Below, piece after piece: positions 9,830 through 18,525 of a stretch of DNA of 64,000 bases. The notes beneath the pieces were generated by a model that searched no databases, was not told where the DNA came from, and saw only the letters and a list, made by a program, of their open reading frames with translations. The stretch lies in contig NZ_JARBFX010000005.1 in the NCBI RefSeq assembly GCF_028863665.1, positions 310,001 through 374,000 of the forward strand, given 5' to 3'. The translations under genes were made by a program, and so were the position numbers. The DNA comes from Aquabacter sediminis (GTDB taxonomy: Bacteria > Pseudomonadota > Alphaproteobacteria > Rhizobiales > Xanthobacteraceae). The first letter of the stretch is position 1. Every line of letters starts with the position of its first letter.

Positions 9830-10584
9830 GGCGTGACGTCTTTCTTTGGGCGGGTATGGGATAAGGCGCGGGAAGATCGGTGCCGCCGGGCCGCATCCTC
9901 CTCGATCTGGCGAAGGGTCTGTTCGACGAAGTCGAGATGCTGTCGCGCCGCGTCGCGTGCATCTTCGGCACGCCCGTAGCGGATGGCCGTGGCTATGGCA
10001 CGATGCTGGTCGTCGAGCGCCTGCGCGGTGCGGGGAATGAGATAAAGCCTCTCCAGGCTCTGCGAGATGCTCTGGCGGAGCAGGTCGAACAGGCCGGCCA
10101 TCACTTGCCGCAGCACCGCATTGTGGGACGCTTCGGCGATGGCCATGTGAAATTGCGCGTCCGCGCGCGCCTGCGTGGCGGCATCGGCTTCGACCGAGGC
10201 GCAGACGTGGTGCAGGGTCCACTCCATGCGCTTCAGGTCCTCCTCCCCGGCGCGCAAGGCGGCATGGTAGGCCGTGTCGGGCTCCAGCGACTTGCGGATT
10301 TCCATGACGTCGCGCCAAAAGCCGAGCTCGCCTTCAGGCATCTGGATCAGCGGGGCGAGCGCGTGGGCCACGGGATGGGCCTGTTCGGGAGGGGCCACGA
10401 AGCTGCCGCCGCCCCGGCGGGTGACAAGACGGCCCTGGCTGGCCAGGTGCCGGAGCGCTTCGCGCAAGGTTGGGCGGGACACCTTGAGTTCCGCCGCGAG
10501 CGCACGCTCGCCCGGCAGCCGGGCTCCCGGCTTCAAGCCCCGCTCTGCAATCAAGCGTTCAATCGCGTGCGTCAGATCCACCAC
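9826..10584 (-). CDS. lldR: FadR-subfamily GntR regulator LldR
   Basis: 252 aa. An N-terminal GntR winged HTH ([20 protein letters not shown] then [15 protein letters not shown]) precedes an FCD all-helical effector domain with conserved His and Asp metal positions ([15 protein letters not shown]). It sits directly before lldD with a 4-bp overlap, and two GGTnnnACC palindromes lie upstream. This matches the E. coli lldPRD regulator, which answers to L-lactate. The C-terminal tail is basic. Confidence 0.9.
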   Translation of the reverse strand: MVDLTHAIERLIAERGLKPGARLPGERALAAELKVSRPTLREALRHLASQGRLVTRRGGGSFVAPPEQAHPVAHALAPLIQMPEGELGFWRDVMEIRKSLEPDTAYHAALRAGEEDLKRMEWTLHHVCASVEADAATQARADAQFHMAIAEASHNAVLRQVMAGLFDLLRQSISQSLERLYLIPRTAQALDDQHRAIATAIRYGRAEDARDAARQHLDFVEQTLRQIEEDAARRHRSSRALSHTRPKKDVTP

Positions 10585-10610
10585 AACGGCCCCCTTCTCG
10601 GTGGCTCGTA

Positions 10611-10623
10611 GTGGTCATACCAC
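10611..10623. promoter_or_regulatory. LldR operator O1
   Basis: GTGGT-CAT-ACCAC is a perfect palindrome matching the FadR-family consensus TNGTNNNACNA. It lies 26 bases upstream of the lldR start, where it would overlap the leader or promoter. Confidence 0.75.
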
Positions 10624-10684
10624 CTATCATAGATTTTGCAACACGACCGAAAATCGAAACAAAAAAATGACGATCTACTCAATT

Positions 10685-10695
10685 TGGTCAGACCA
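10685..10695. promoter_or_regulatory. LldR operator O2
   Basis: TGGT-CAG-ACCA within TTTGGTCAGACCAGTT is a second FadR/LldR-type palindrome. Its centre is 73 bases (about seven helical turns) from O1, so both sites face the same side of the helix. E. coli lldPRD is likewise flanked by two operators. Confidence 0.65.
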
Positions 10696-11068
10696 GTTCG
10701 GCCACCGTGCTGCGCCCTTTCGGCGAGCGGGGGGCAGGTCACTCGCCGCGGGGCTGCAAAGGTCGCGAAGCTGCGACCGACATTTGGCGCCCCTGTGCCT
10801 GGGGCGATCGCGGGCGGTCGGATCATGCCTCAGCTTGCGTGCGGATCTTGATGCTTCATGTCTTGTGAGTGATCGGCGATGGCGCGCATGAGCGTGCACC
10901 GGTGTTCCCATTTGCTTGTCTAAAGGGCGCCGCTGGAGAAATCGGGATTCATCCTTCCATGGATGCGATCCCGGTTCTCCACTCACCTTACGCACATTTA
11001 ATGATGTCGCAGCGTGTTCGTGACAGAGGATTGTGGCGAATACGCTTTGGTTCAGGTGAGAAGATGGC
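10696..11068. other. Intergenic region between lldR and the first leader-peptide gene
   Basis: No coding region is supported here. The part next to O2 holds the upstream side of the lldR promoter region. The rest is moderately GC-rich and then more AT-rich around 10985-11050 (acgcacatttaatgatg), which is a plausible rightward promoter for the leader-peptide gene. No clear -35/-10 pair could be fixed. Confidence 0.4.
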
Positions 11069-11101
11069 CACCCGGCGCATCCCTTTTGGATGGGCCGGGT
11101 G
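11069..11101 (+). promoter_or_regulatory. Strong leader hairpin before leader-peptide gene 1
   Basis: CACCCGGC (11069-11076) pairs with GCCGGGTG (11094-11101), and CATCC (11078-11082) with GGATG (11088-11092), separated by one G-G mismatch, around a five-base loop. The helix ends exactly before an in-frame ATG at 11102 and 30 bases before the preferred ATG at 11132. No T tract follows. It could protect the 5' end of the mRNA or hide the upstream ATG. Confidence 0.55.
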
Positions 11102-11131
11102 ATGTCAGTATTTTATATCGAGGGCAAGGAT

Positions 11132-11455
11132 ATGCCGGACCGCACCGATTTGAACACGGGGGTGGAGCTCTTGGGGGTCCAGGCGCTCATTGCAAAGCTT
11201 GGGTCCGACAGGTCGGCCATGCAAGCTTTCGTCGGGCGCGTGAACAGTGCCGCCGCACTGGCGGCCTTCGCTGAAGAAAACAAGATTGTGTTGACCGCAG
11301 AGGAAGCGGAAGAGGCCTTTTCGGCGATGCAGTCTGCTGCCAGCGGCCAGCAGGCTGTGGACGACGCGCAGCTGACAGACGTGACTGGCGGGGCTTTGGC
11401 AATCAAGTCATTTTGGTCGCAGTACAATCGCATGAACAATCAGAACGGTGGCTGA
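11132..11455 (+). CDS. Nif11-like double-glycine leader peptide precursor (1 of 3)
   Basis: A small acidic protein of 107 aa. The N-terminal 87 residues have the Nif11/TIGR03798-type leader pattern: hydrophobic helix, SD..AMQAFVGRV, SAAALAAFAEENKIVLTAEEAEEAF, then DDAQLTDVTGG. Cleavage after the Gly-Gly would release a 20-residue core beginning ALAIK and ending NQNGG. The core is polar, with aromatic residues and Asn/Gln but no Cys. The ATG at 11132 follows GAGGG by eight bases; in-frame starts at 11090 and 11102 are alternatives, but 11102 abuts a strong hairpin. No peptidase-ABC exporter or modifying enzyme is nearby. Confidence 0.7.
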   Translation: MPDRTDLNTGVELLGVQALIAKLGSDRSAMQAFVGRVNSAAALAAFAEENKIVLTAEEAEEAFSAMQSAASGQQAVDDAQLTDVTGGALAIKSFWSQYNRMNNQNGG

Positions 11456-11811
11456 GGGCTTAGCTTTACGTGACGCGGAACGTGGGCAATCCGGGCGGTC
11501 TCCCTGTTCGGCGCCTGTCGGGTAATTGAGCAGCCCTGCTGCTGATGGGTTTGCGGGATGACGCGGGTCCCGCAAGCTCGAACCCGCCGAAGCCGTTGAA
11601 GGCATGCAGGCTGGATCGCGCGTCCTTGGTCTCTGCAATTTTGCGTTGCTTCGTCGCGAGATGTCCTGCTGCGGCAAGGTGCTTGAATTGTCGCTGGTGT
11701 GGCGGCTATAGCATTCTCGCGGGAGCCTTGGTGAGGCCTCCCCTTCACCCTCATGTCCATCTGGCGTGGAAACGGCGTGCCGGTCTGCTGCCACAGGGGA
11801 GGCCGTGCCAC
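11456..11811. other. Intergenic region without a supported gene
   Basis: This stretch lies between the leader-peptide gene and the TetR gene. Open frames cross it on both strands but none resembles a known family or has a convincing ribosome site. A GGGGAGG about nine bases before 11812 serves the TetR gene. No terminator-like hairpin with a T tract was found after the leader-peptide gene. Confidence 0.4.
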
Positions 11812-12528
11812 GTGGCCAAGGCAAGTCGAAGTCGGAGCCAGGCACAGCCATCGGACGCGCAGCGGCAAGACGATCCTAGGGAACGCATCCTCTCCGCCGC
11901 CCAGCGGGTGTTTCTTGACCAGGGCTTTGAGCTTGCCACGGTGCGGGACATCACGCTTCGCGCCGAAGTGAATGTTTCTGCCATCAATTACTATTTCGGC
12001 TCGAAGGACGAATTGCTGGGCGCGGTCCTTGACCGCATCATGCAGCCCTATACCGAGGCCCGCGTCAGTGCGCTCGAGGGCGCGGAGCGAGAGGCGGGGC
12101 CCGACGGGCCGTCACTGCCCCAGATTGTGGAGGCTCTGATCCGCCCCATGGTGGAACTCAGCCGCGATGCCACCGGTGCACGCCCACTCACCAGGCTCAT
12201 CCAACAGATCCGGGCGCGGCCGAATGAGGGAACGTCGCGCTTTTTCACGCAGCGTGTGGACCCTTCCGTTTTCCAGTTCATCAATGCATTGCAACGCGCT
12301 GTGCCTCATCTTGGGCGGGCCGACATTTTCTGGCGCTACAACTTTGCCATTGGCGCCGTGATGCAGGTTCTGATCGATTCCGATCCCGCCACTTTCCGCC
12401 TGAAGCGGCTTTCGGGCGACCTGTGCGATACCAGTGATGAGGACGAGATCATCGCCCAGTTGGTGGCGTTCGTCTCGGCCGGCTTTCTCGCCCCGTCCGC
12501 TGTCAAGGTCGCGCGCGGGGCTGGCTGA
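11812..12528 (+). CDS. TetR/AcrR-family transcriptional regulator
   Basis: 238 aa with an N-terminal TetR HTH: RERILSAAQRVFLDQGFELATVRDI then the recognition helix ending in SAINYYFGSKDELL. The long C-terminal ligand domain is of the YbiH/CecR-like type. The frame is open further upstream, but GTG at 11812 has GGGGAGG at good spacing and places the HTH at the usual distance from the N terminus. It precedes and is codirectional with the lyase-transporter-molybdoenzyme cluster that starts at 12731, and probably controls it (inference). Confidence 0.82.
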   Translation: MAKASRSRSQAQPSDAQRQDDPRERILSAAQRVFLDQGFELATVRDITLRAEVNVSAINYYFGSKDELLGAVLDRIMQPYTEARVSALEGAEREAGPDGPSLPQIVEALIRPMVELSRDATGARPLTRLIQQIRARPNEGTSRFFTQRVDPSVFQFINALQRAVPHLGRADIFWRYNFAIGAVMQVLIDSDPATFRLKRLSGDLCDTSDEDEIIAQLVAFVSAGFLAPSAVKVARGAG

Positions 12529-12730
12529 AATCTTTTGAAACTCAACTCGTTGTCTGCTTGGCACGCGGCTTCGCCTCGCCAGATGCGCCCGTGTGTCGAC
12601 TCTGGAAATGGTTACGCTTTAGGCAGTTTGGCGCCCTCTTTTTGGGCTTCGTGCCTCAGGAATGCCGTTGACTGCTGAGCCGATTAAATTACGTTTCAAA
12701 CAGTGATTGAATTTCGCAAGGAAGCCGCGG

Positions 12731-13681
12731 ATGTCCACCTCCACCGCTAGGAAGATCACCGGTTCGTTCGTCGCCCTCGTCACGCCGTTCGACCGCGCCG
12801 GGCGTGTGGACTTTGGAGCCTTCCGTGAATTGCTGGCGTTCCATGAAGCAAATGGCACGGGCGCCGTCCTGATCATGGGATCGACGGGCGAAGTCTCCAT
12901 GCTCTCCGCGGACGAGCGGCGGGAGATTATCGTGGAAACGGCCAAAATGAAGACGGAAAAGATGCCGATCTTCTTTGGTTGCACCGGCAACAACACCGAG
13001 ACCACGATTGAGAACGTGCGCTTTGCCCGGGCCAATGGCGCTGATGGCGCGATCCTGGCGGCGCCGGCCTATATCTGCGCCCCGGAGGCGGATATTGAGC
13101 GCTTCTTTCTTGAGGTGGCGGATGCGAGCGACCTGCCGCTCGGCATTTACAACAATCCGCCCCGGGTGAAGAGCGATCTGCACTGGGATCATCTTCTGCG
13201 CATCTTCAAGCATCCCAACTACGTGGTGCATAAGGAATCCACCACCCGCGTGGGCCAGGTGGCCCAGATCCTGGCGGCGCGGCCGGATGTTTCCGTCATG
13301 TGCTGCGATAGCCCCAATCTCGGTCTCGTTGTGCCCACCATGAGCCTGGGTGGACATGGCACGGCGAACATGAGCGGCAATATCGCGCCCGCCGAAGTGG
13401 CCTATATGTCCCGTCCCTGGGCGAGCTATGACGAGGCCGAGGGCTTCAAGCAGAGCTACCTGAAACTCTTGCCTCTTCTTCATTACAACTATTCGGCCAT
13501 CAATCCGGTGGCGGTGAAGTCGCTGATGAAGGCGGTGGGTCTGCCGGTGGGCGAACTGCGCCGGCCGCTCACGGGGCTTGAGGGCGAGGCGCTGGCGCGG
13601 GGCGTGCGCATCGTCCAGGAGCTTGGCCTCGACAAGGTCTATGGCTGGAAGATCGCCCCGATCTCCGCCGTTGCGGCCTGA
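12731..13681 (+). CDS. DHDPS/N-acetylneuraminate lyase-family aldolase
   Basis: A 316-aa class I aldolase/lyase of the DapA family. Visible are GSTGE in the pyruvate-carboxylate loop, Tyr140 in YNNPPR, and the Schiff-base Lys168 in VHKEST. Such enzymes add or remove pyruvate, or dehydrate keto-sugar acids. It is unlikely to be housekeeping DapA because it opens a catabolic cluster: it is nine bases from an SDR gene and upstream of a TctC-type binding protein. The ATG at 12731 has AAGGA upstream; a TTG at 12707 is the alternative. Confidence 0.85.
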   Translation: MSTSTARKITGSFVALVTPFDRAGRVDFGAFRELLAFHEANGTGAVLIMGSTGEVSMLSADERREIIVETAKMKTEKMPIFFGCTGNNTETTIENVRFARANGADGAILAAPAYICAPEADIERFFLEVADASDLPLGIYNNPPRVKSDLHWDHLLRIFKHPNYVVHKESTTRVGQVAQILAARPDVSVMCCDSPNLGLVVPTMSLGGHGTANMSGNIAPAEVAYMSRPWASYDEAEGFKQSYLKLLPLLHYNYSAINPVAVKSLMKAVGLPVGELRRPLTGLEGEALARGVRIVQELGLDKVYGWKIAPISAVAA

Positions 13682-13690
13682 GCCAGGGCC

Positions 13691-14470
13691 ATGGACCTCG
13701 GCCTTTCCGGGCGCAGGGCGCTTCTGACCGGCAGCAGCCGCGGCATGGGTCGGGCGGCCGCCTTCGCCCTCGCGGCGGAGGGGGTTGATCTGACGCTTCT
13801 TGCTCGCACGCCCGATGTGCTTGAGCAGACGGCGGCGGAGATCCGGGCGCGTGCAGGCGTCCGGGTCACCGCCGTGGCGGGGGATATCACCACCCCCGCC
13901 GGCCGCGTGGCGGCGCTGGAAGCGTGCCCCGAGCCGGACATCCTGGTCAATAATGCCGACGGCGAATTGCCCGGCGATTTCCGGAACTGGTCACGCGAGG
14001 ACTGGATCCGGGGTGTCGACAAGATGATGCTGACGCCCATCGAGATGATCCGCCTCACAGTGGATGGAATGATGGCGCGCGGCTTTGGACGCATCGTCAA
14101 CATCGTCTCGCGCAGCGTGAAGATTGCGCAGCCAGAACTTGGCATGTCCAATGCCGCACGTTCGGGCCTTGTGGGATTTGTTGCCGGGCTGGCGCGGCAA
14201 ACGGTGGCGCACAATGTTACCATCAACAACATCCTGCCCGGCATCATCGCCTCGGACGGCCAGCGCGGGCATGTGGAGGAACTGGCGCGCGTGACCGGTC
14301 GCCCCTTCGAGGAGATCTGGGCGCAACGGGCGGCGCAAAATCCCGCCGGGCGCTATGGTGAGCCCGACGAGGTGGGGGCCTATATTGCCTTCCTGTGCTC
14401 GGCGAAGGCCGGCTTCGTGAATGCGCAAAATCTGATGATTGACGGGGGCCAGTATCCCGGAACGTACTGA
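13691..14470 (+). CDS. SDR-family protein lacking the catalytic YxxxK
   Basis: 259 aa with a Rossmann nucleotide-binding motif (TGSSRGMG), NNAD in place of NNAG, and a normal C-terminal GGQYPG. Where YSASK is expected, the sequence reads GMSNAARSG, so the catalytic Tyr and Lys are both absent; Ser of IVSRS is kept. An SDR subfamily with SNxxR at this place exists, and its chemistry is less clear. The gene is nine bases after the aldolase gene, so the two are cotranscribed. Confidence 0.8.
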   Translation: MDLGLSGRRALLTGSSRGMGRAAAFALAAEGVDLTLLARTPDVLEQTAAEIRARAGVRVTAVAGDITTPAGRVAALEACPEPDILVNNADGELPGDFRNWSREDWIRGVDKMMLTPIEMIRLTVDGMMARGFGRIVNIVSRSVKIAQPELGMSNAARSGLVGFVAGLARQTVAHNVTINNILPGIIASDGQRGHVEELARVTGRPFEEIWAQRAAQNPAGRYGEPDEVGAYIAFLCSAKAGFVNAQNLMIDGGQYPGTY

Positions 14471-14532
14471 GCATTGGTGAACCAGTAATCGGCGCGGGCG
14501 GGGGGTCCGCTGTCTGTCGCAGGAGGCTAGAC

Positions 14533-15501
14533 ATGAAGATGTTCCACGCGCTTTCCATTGCGCTTGCACTGGTGGCCCCAGTGGCGCCTGCTGCGGCGCA
14601 GGGCTTTCCCGACCGGCCGGTGACCATCGTGGTCCCCTATCCGCCCGGCGGCTCCGTGGACGGTGTGGCGCGCGCGCTCGCCACAGCCCTCCAGACGAGG
14701 ACTGGCAAGGCTTTCGTGGTGGACAACAGGGCGGGTGGCGCCGGCGGCGTCGTGGGGTCGTCCGAGGTGGCCAAGGCGGCGCCTGATGGCTATACGATCC
14801 TCCTGGATGCCTCCATCCATGTGGTGACGCCGCTCATCAACAAGAACGTATCCTATAATATATTCAAAGATTTCACGCCCATCGGCGAAGTTGCCGAGGG
14901 TCCTCTTCTGATCACCACCAACCCCAAGGTGAAGGCTGACACGCTGAAGGATTTCTTCGCGCTCGCCAAGGCCAAGCCGGATGATTTCTCTTTTGCAACA
15001 TCGGGTTACGGCTCGGCTGGGCACCTTGCGGTGGAGATGCTGAAGCAGAAGGCCGGGGTGGATGTGGATGTGATCGCCTATAAGGGCGGCGGACCGGCCC
15101 TGAACGACATGATGGGCGGCCAGGTGCAGCTGATCGCCGATCCCATGCTGTCCTCCCTGCCTTATGTAAAGTCCGGTCGCCTCAAGGCCTTAGCGGTTAC
15201 CAGCAAGACCCGCTCGCCGCTCGCGCCGGATGTGCCCACCGTGGATGAGGCGGGCATGGGACCGTTCGAGATGGTCTCCTGGTATGCCGTCTGGGGTCCC
15301 CGCAACCTCGATGCCAAGGCCTCGGAATTCCTTGTGAGCAACGTTTCGGCGGTGGTGAACTCCGACGAATTCAAGCAGAAGCTCGCCGTGTTCGGGTTTA
15401 CTCCGAAGTACCGTGACCCGGAGGCGCTCCGCACCTTCGAGCAAGATGAAAGCGCCCGCTATGACGTCATCGTCAAGGCGGCCAAAATCTCCGTCGAGTA
15501 A
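14533..15501 (+). CDS. Tripartite tricarboxylate transporter substrate-binding protein (TctC/Bug family)
   Basis: 322 aa. A Sec signal peptide (hydrophobic to about residue 23, ending AAAQG) is followed by the Bug fold: FPDRPVTIVVPYPPGGSVD and the VVDNRAGGAGGVVGSSEVAKAAPDGYT block are family landmarks. It is a periplasmic receptor for a carboxylate and pairs with TctB (18006) and TctA (18526). The molybdoenzyme gene lies between them, which ties transport and redox step together. Confidence 0.92.
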   Translation: MKMFHALSIALALVAPVAPAAAQGFPDRPVTIVVPYPPGGSVDGVARALATALQTRTGKAFVVDNRAGGAGGVVGSSEVAKAAPDGYTILLDASIHVVTPLINKNVSYNIFKDFTPIGEVAEGPLLITTNPKVKADTLKDFFALAKAKPDDFSFATSGYGSAGHLAVEMLKQKAGVDVDVIAYKGGGPALNDMMGGQVQLIADPMLSSLPYVKSGRLKALAVTSKTRSPLAPDVPTVDEAGMGPFEMVSWYAVWGPRNLDAKASEFLVSNVSAVVNSDEFKQKLAVFGFTPKYRDPEALRTFEQDESARYDVIVKAAKISVE

Positions 15502-15520
15502 AATTGCGTCGAGTGAGACC

Positions 15521-17983
15521 ATGACCCTCTCCCCCCCGGCCATCCTCCCAAGCCCCACCTCCCGTCCCGGGCTGCGGCCCGGGAGCGGGGCGCGGGCGGG
15601 GCAGGGGGCTGAACAGGAGGCGGGGGCCGGGCTGGTGGGCACCCATTGGGGGCTCTACCGGCACCGGGGGGACATCTCCACCCTCGCCGACTTCGAGGGT
15701 GACGGCGATCCGGCACGGTTCGGGCTCGGGCTTGCGGGGGACCGTCTCGCGCCGTGCCGGGTGCTGCGTCCGGCGGTCCGGCGCTCCTATCTGGAGCACG
15801 GGCCGCTGGCGCGCCGGGGCCGGCGGGGGGCGGAGCCCTTCGTGGAGGTGTCCTGGGACGAGGCTTTGGACCTCGTCGCCCGTGAGATCCGGCGGGTGCG
15901 GGACACATATGGGCCGGGCGCGCTCTATTCGGGCTCCTATGGCTGGTCGAGCGCGGGGCGCTTCCACCATGCACAGAGTCAGCTCAAGCGCTTCTTCAAC
16001 ATGGCCGGGGGCTCGGTGCGCTCGGTTCAGACCTATAGCTACGCCGCCGGCGAAGTGCTGCTGCCCCATGTAATCGGCACGCAGGAAGGGCTGATCGCCG
16101 GCCATACCCCCTGGGCGGACCTGATCGGGCAGGCGGAGCTCATCGTCATGTTCGGCGGCACGCCCTTGCGCAATGCGCAGGTGAGCGCTGGCGGCATCGC
16201 CGCCCACACGGCGCGGGACGGGCTGCTGGCCTGCAAGGCGGCGGGGGCGGACTTCGTCACGGTCAGCCCCATACGGGCCGACGCGGCGGACGCGCTGGGC
16301 GCGCAGTGGATGGCGCTGCGGCCCAATACGGACACCGCGCTCCTCCTGGCGCTCGCCTTCGTCCTGATCCGCGAAGGCCTTCATGACCAAGCCTTCCTCG
16401 ATCGCTTCACCACGGGCTTCGAGACCTTCCGCGCCTATGTGATGGGCGAGAGCGACGGCATCCCGAAGGATCCGGACTGGGCCGCCGCCATCACCGGCCT
16501 TGCCTCGTCCGACATCATGGCGCTCGCCCGGCGCATGGCGGGCCGGCGCACCTTTCTCATGATGGCCTGGTCGCTCCAGCGGGCGGACCATGGGGAGCAG
16601 CCTTATTGGGCGGCCATCGCCCTGGCGAGCCTGCTCGGCGGCATCGGCCGGCCGGGGGAAGGGTTCGGCTTCGGCTATGCAGCCATCGATGGGGTGGGCG
16701 TGCCTCATCCGGCGGTGTCCTGGCCCTCGCTGCCCCAAGGCCGCAATCCCGTGGACGACTATATCCCCGTCGCCCGCATTGCGGACATGCTGCTGCACCC
16801 CGGCGAGGCCTATGACCATGACGGCGCCGCGCGCCGCTATCCCGACATCCGCCTCGTCTATTGGGCCGGCGGCAACCCGTTCCACCACCACCAGGATCTC
16901 AACCGGCTGGTGGAGGCGTGGCAGCGGCCGGAGACGGTGATCGCCCACGAGCATTGGTGGAACGCCCATGCCCGCCATGCGGACATCGTGCTCCCCGCCG
17001 CCACCTTCTTCGAGCGGGACGACCTGGTGGCGAGCGGGCGGGACCGCTTCCTGGCCTATTCCAGCCGCGCGGCGGAGCCGCCGGGCGCGGTGCGTACGGA
17101 TTACGAGATCCTCGCCGGCATCGCCGACCGGCTCGGCGTCGCGGACGCCTATACGGAGGGGCGCGACGCGGAAGGCTGGCTGCGCCATCTCTATGACCAG
17201 GCCTGGGCCAATGCCGCCGCCCGTGGCTTCGATCTGCCGCCCTTCGAGGAGTTCCGGGCGCAGGGCCTCATCGACCTGCCGCCCAAGCCCGGTCCCCGGC
17301 CGCTGCTGGGGGCCTTCCGGGCCGATCCCGAAGGCCATCCTCTGCGTACCCCCTCGGGGCGGATCGAGCTGGCGTCGGCGCGCATTGCGAGCTTCGGCTA
17401 TGGCGACTGCCCCGGCCATCCCGCCTGGCGCGCGCCGGCCGAATGGCTGGGGGCGCCGCTCGCCGCGCGCTATCCCTTCCATCTCCTGTCCTGCCAGCCG
17501 GCGGACAAGTTGCATAGCCAGTGGGACCATGCGGCCCCTTCCCGCCGCACCAAGGCCGGCGGGCGCCAACCCATCCTCATGCATCCCACCGACATGGCCG
17601 AGCGCGGCATCGCTGCCGGCGACGTGGTGGAGGTGTCGAGCCCGCGCGGGCGCTGTCTTGCGGTGGCCGAGCCGTGCGGGGATCTCCTGCCGAAGGTGGT
17701 GCAACTGGCCACCGGCGCCTGGTTCGATCCGCAGGACCCCGCAGCGCCGGGATCGCTGGAAGTGAACGGCAATCCCAACGTGCTGACTGCCGACCACGGC
17801 ACTTCGCGCCTCGGCCAGGGGCCAAGCCCCAATTCGTGCCTGGTAGACATCCGCCGTTTCGAGGGGCCCGTCCCACCGGTGCGGGCCTATCGGCCGCCAG
17901 ATTTGGTGCCGGACCCGCGCCCGGCCCAAGGTTCTTCCGCGCTTTCCGCGCGGTCCCCGTCTTCCCGTCCCCCTCACCCCTAG
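15521..17983 (+). CDS. Molybdopterin oxidoreductase, biotin-sulfoxide/DMSO reductase type
   Basis: 820 aa of the DMSO reductase family. It lacks an N-terminal Fe-S Cys cluster and a twin-arginine signal, as in cytoplasmic BisC. THWGLYRHRG starts the fold; SYGWSSAGRFHHAQSQLKRFF carries the expected Mo ligand Ser143. The molybdopterin domains continue through MFGGTPLRNAQ, WAGGNPFHHHQDLN and the C-terminal HDMSO-type SLEVNGNPN. Members reduce S-oxides or N-oxides. The first 40 residues are Pro/Gly/Ala-rich and GC-extreme, so the true start could be later. The gene lies inside a Tct transporter cluster, 19 bases after tctC. Confidence 0.85.
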   Translation: MTLSPPAILPSPTSRPGLRPGSGARAGQGAEQEAGAGLVGTHWGLYRHRGDISTLADFEGDGDPARFGLGLAGDRLAPCRVLRPAVRRSYLEHGPLARRGRRGAEPFVEVSWDEALDLVAREIRRVRDTYGPGALYSGSYGWSSAGRFHHAQSQLKRFFNMAGGSVRSVQTYSYAAGEVLLPHVIGTQEGLIAGHTPWADLIGQAELIVMFGGTPLRNAQVSAGGIAAHTARDGLLACKAAGADFVTVSPIRADAADALGAQWMALRPNTDTALLLALAFVLIREGLHDQAFLDRFTTGFETFRAYVMGESDGIPKDPDWAAAITGLASSDIMALARRMAGRRTFLMMAWSLQRADHGEQPYWAAIALASLLGGIGRPGEGFGFGYAAIDGVGVPHPAVSWPSLPQGRNPVDDYIPVARIADMLLHPGEAYDHDGAARRYPDIRLVYWAGGNPFHHHQDLNRLVEAWQRPETVIAHEHWWNAHARHADIVLPAATFFERDDLVASGRDRFLAYSSRAAEPPGAVRTDYEILAGIADRLGVADAYTEGRDAEGWLRHLYDQAWANAAARGFDLPPFEEFRAQGLIDLPPKPGPRPLLGAFRADPEGHPLRTPSGRIELASARIASFGYGDCPGHPAWRAPAEWLGAPLAARYPFHLLSCQPADKLHSQWDHAAPSRRTKAGGRQPILMHPTDMAERGIAAGDVVEVSSPRGRCLAVAEPCGDLLPKVVQLATGAWFDPQDPAAPGSLEVNGNPNVLTADHGTSRLGQGPSPNSCLVDIRRFEGPVPPVRAYRPPDLVPDPRPAQGSSALSARSPSSRPPHP

Positions 17984-18005
17984 CCCCGCGCCCCGGAGGC
18001 CGATC

Positions 18006-18494
18006 ATGTCTCCTCCCCTGTCGTCCTCCTCACGGCCGTCCTCCTGGTTCAACCGGGACGTGGTGGCCGGCGCGCTGTTCCTGGCCATCGGCCTGTTCTT
18101 CCTGCTGAACGGCCTTGGCCTCTCCTTCGGCACAATGCGCAAGATCGGGCCGGGGGCTTTCCCGTCCATGGTGGCGGGGCTGCTCATCCTCACCGGCGTG
18201 GGCCTGTGCGCGAAGGGCTTGATCACCCGCGGCCCGGTGGCCTCGGTCTTCGGCGCGCCCCGCCCGCTCCTGGCGGTGCTCGCCTCGCTCATCCTCTTTG
18301 GCGTCACGGTGCGCGATGCGGGGCTCCTGCCCGCGGTCCTGCTGTGCACGCTGGCGGCGGCGCTCGCCATGCGCCCGCTGCGCCTGGGGGTGATGACACT
18401 CTACGGCATCCTGGCCGGCATCTTCTGCTGCGCCGTCTTCATCACCGCGCTCGGCATGCCCATGCCGGTCATCGGTCCCTGGTTCCGCTTCTGA
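18006..18494 (+). CDS. Tripartite tricarboxylate transporter small membrane subunit (TctB)
   Basis: 162 aa with four hydrophobic segments and the TctB landmarks FNRDVVAGALFLAIGLFF and MRKIGPGAFPSMVAGLLI. It is the small inner-membrane subunit partnering TctA, which follows 31 bases later. A short Ser/Pro-rich N terminus precedes the fold. Confidence 0.9.
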   Translation: MSPPLSSSSRPSSWFNRDVVAGALFLAIGLFFLLNGLGLSFGTMRKIGPGAFPSMVAGLLILTGVGLCAKGLITRGPVASVFGAPRPLLAVLASLILFGVTVRDAGLLPAVLLCTLAAALAMRPLRLGVMTLYGILAGIFCCAVFITALGMPMPVIGPWFRF

Positions 18495-18525
18495 AGCGCC
18501 ACCGCCCTCCCGTCAGGAGCATTCC

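Noticed and set aside
15473-18370. Very long open frame on the minus strand opposite the molybdoenzyme (965 codons)
   Set aside because: High-GC shadow of the real plus-strand gene; composition is Arg/Gly/His-rich and has no family pattern.
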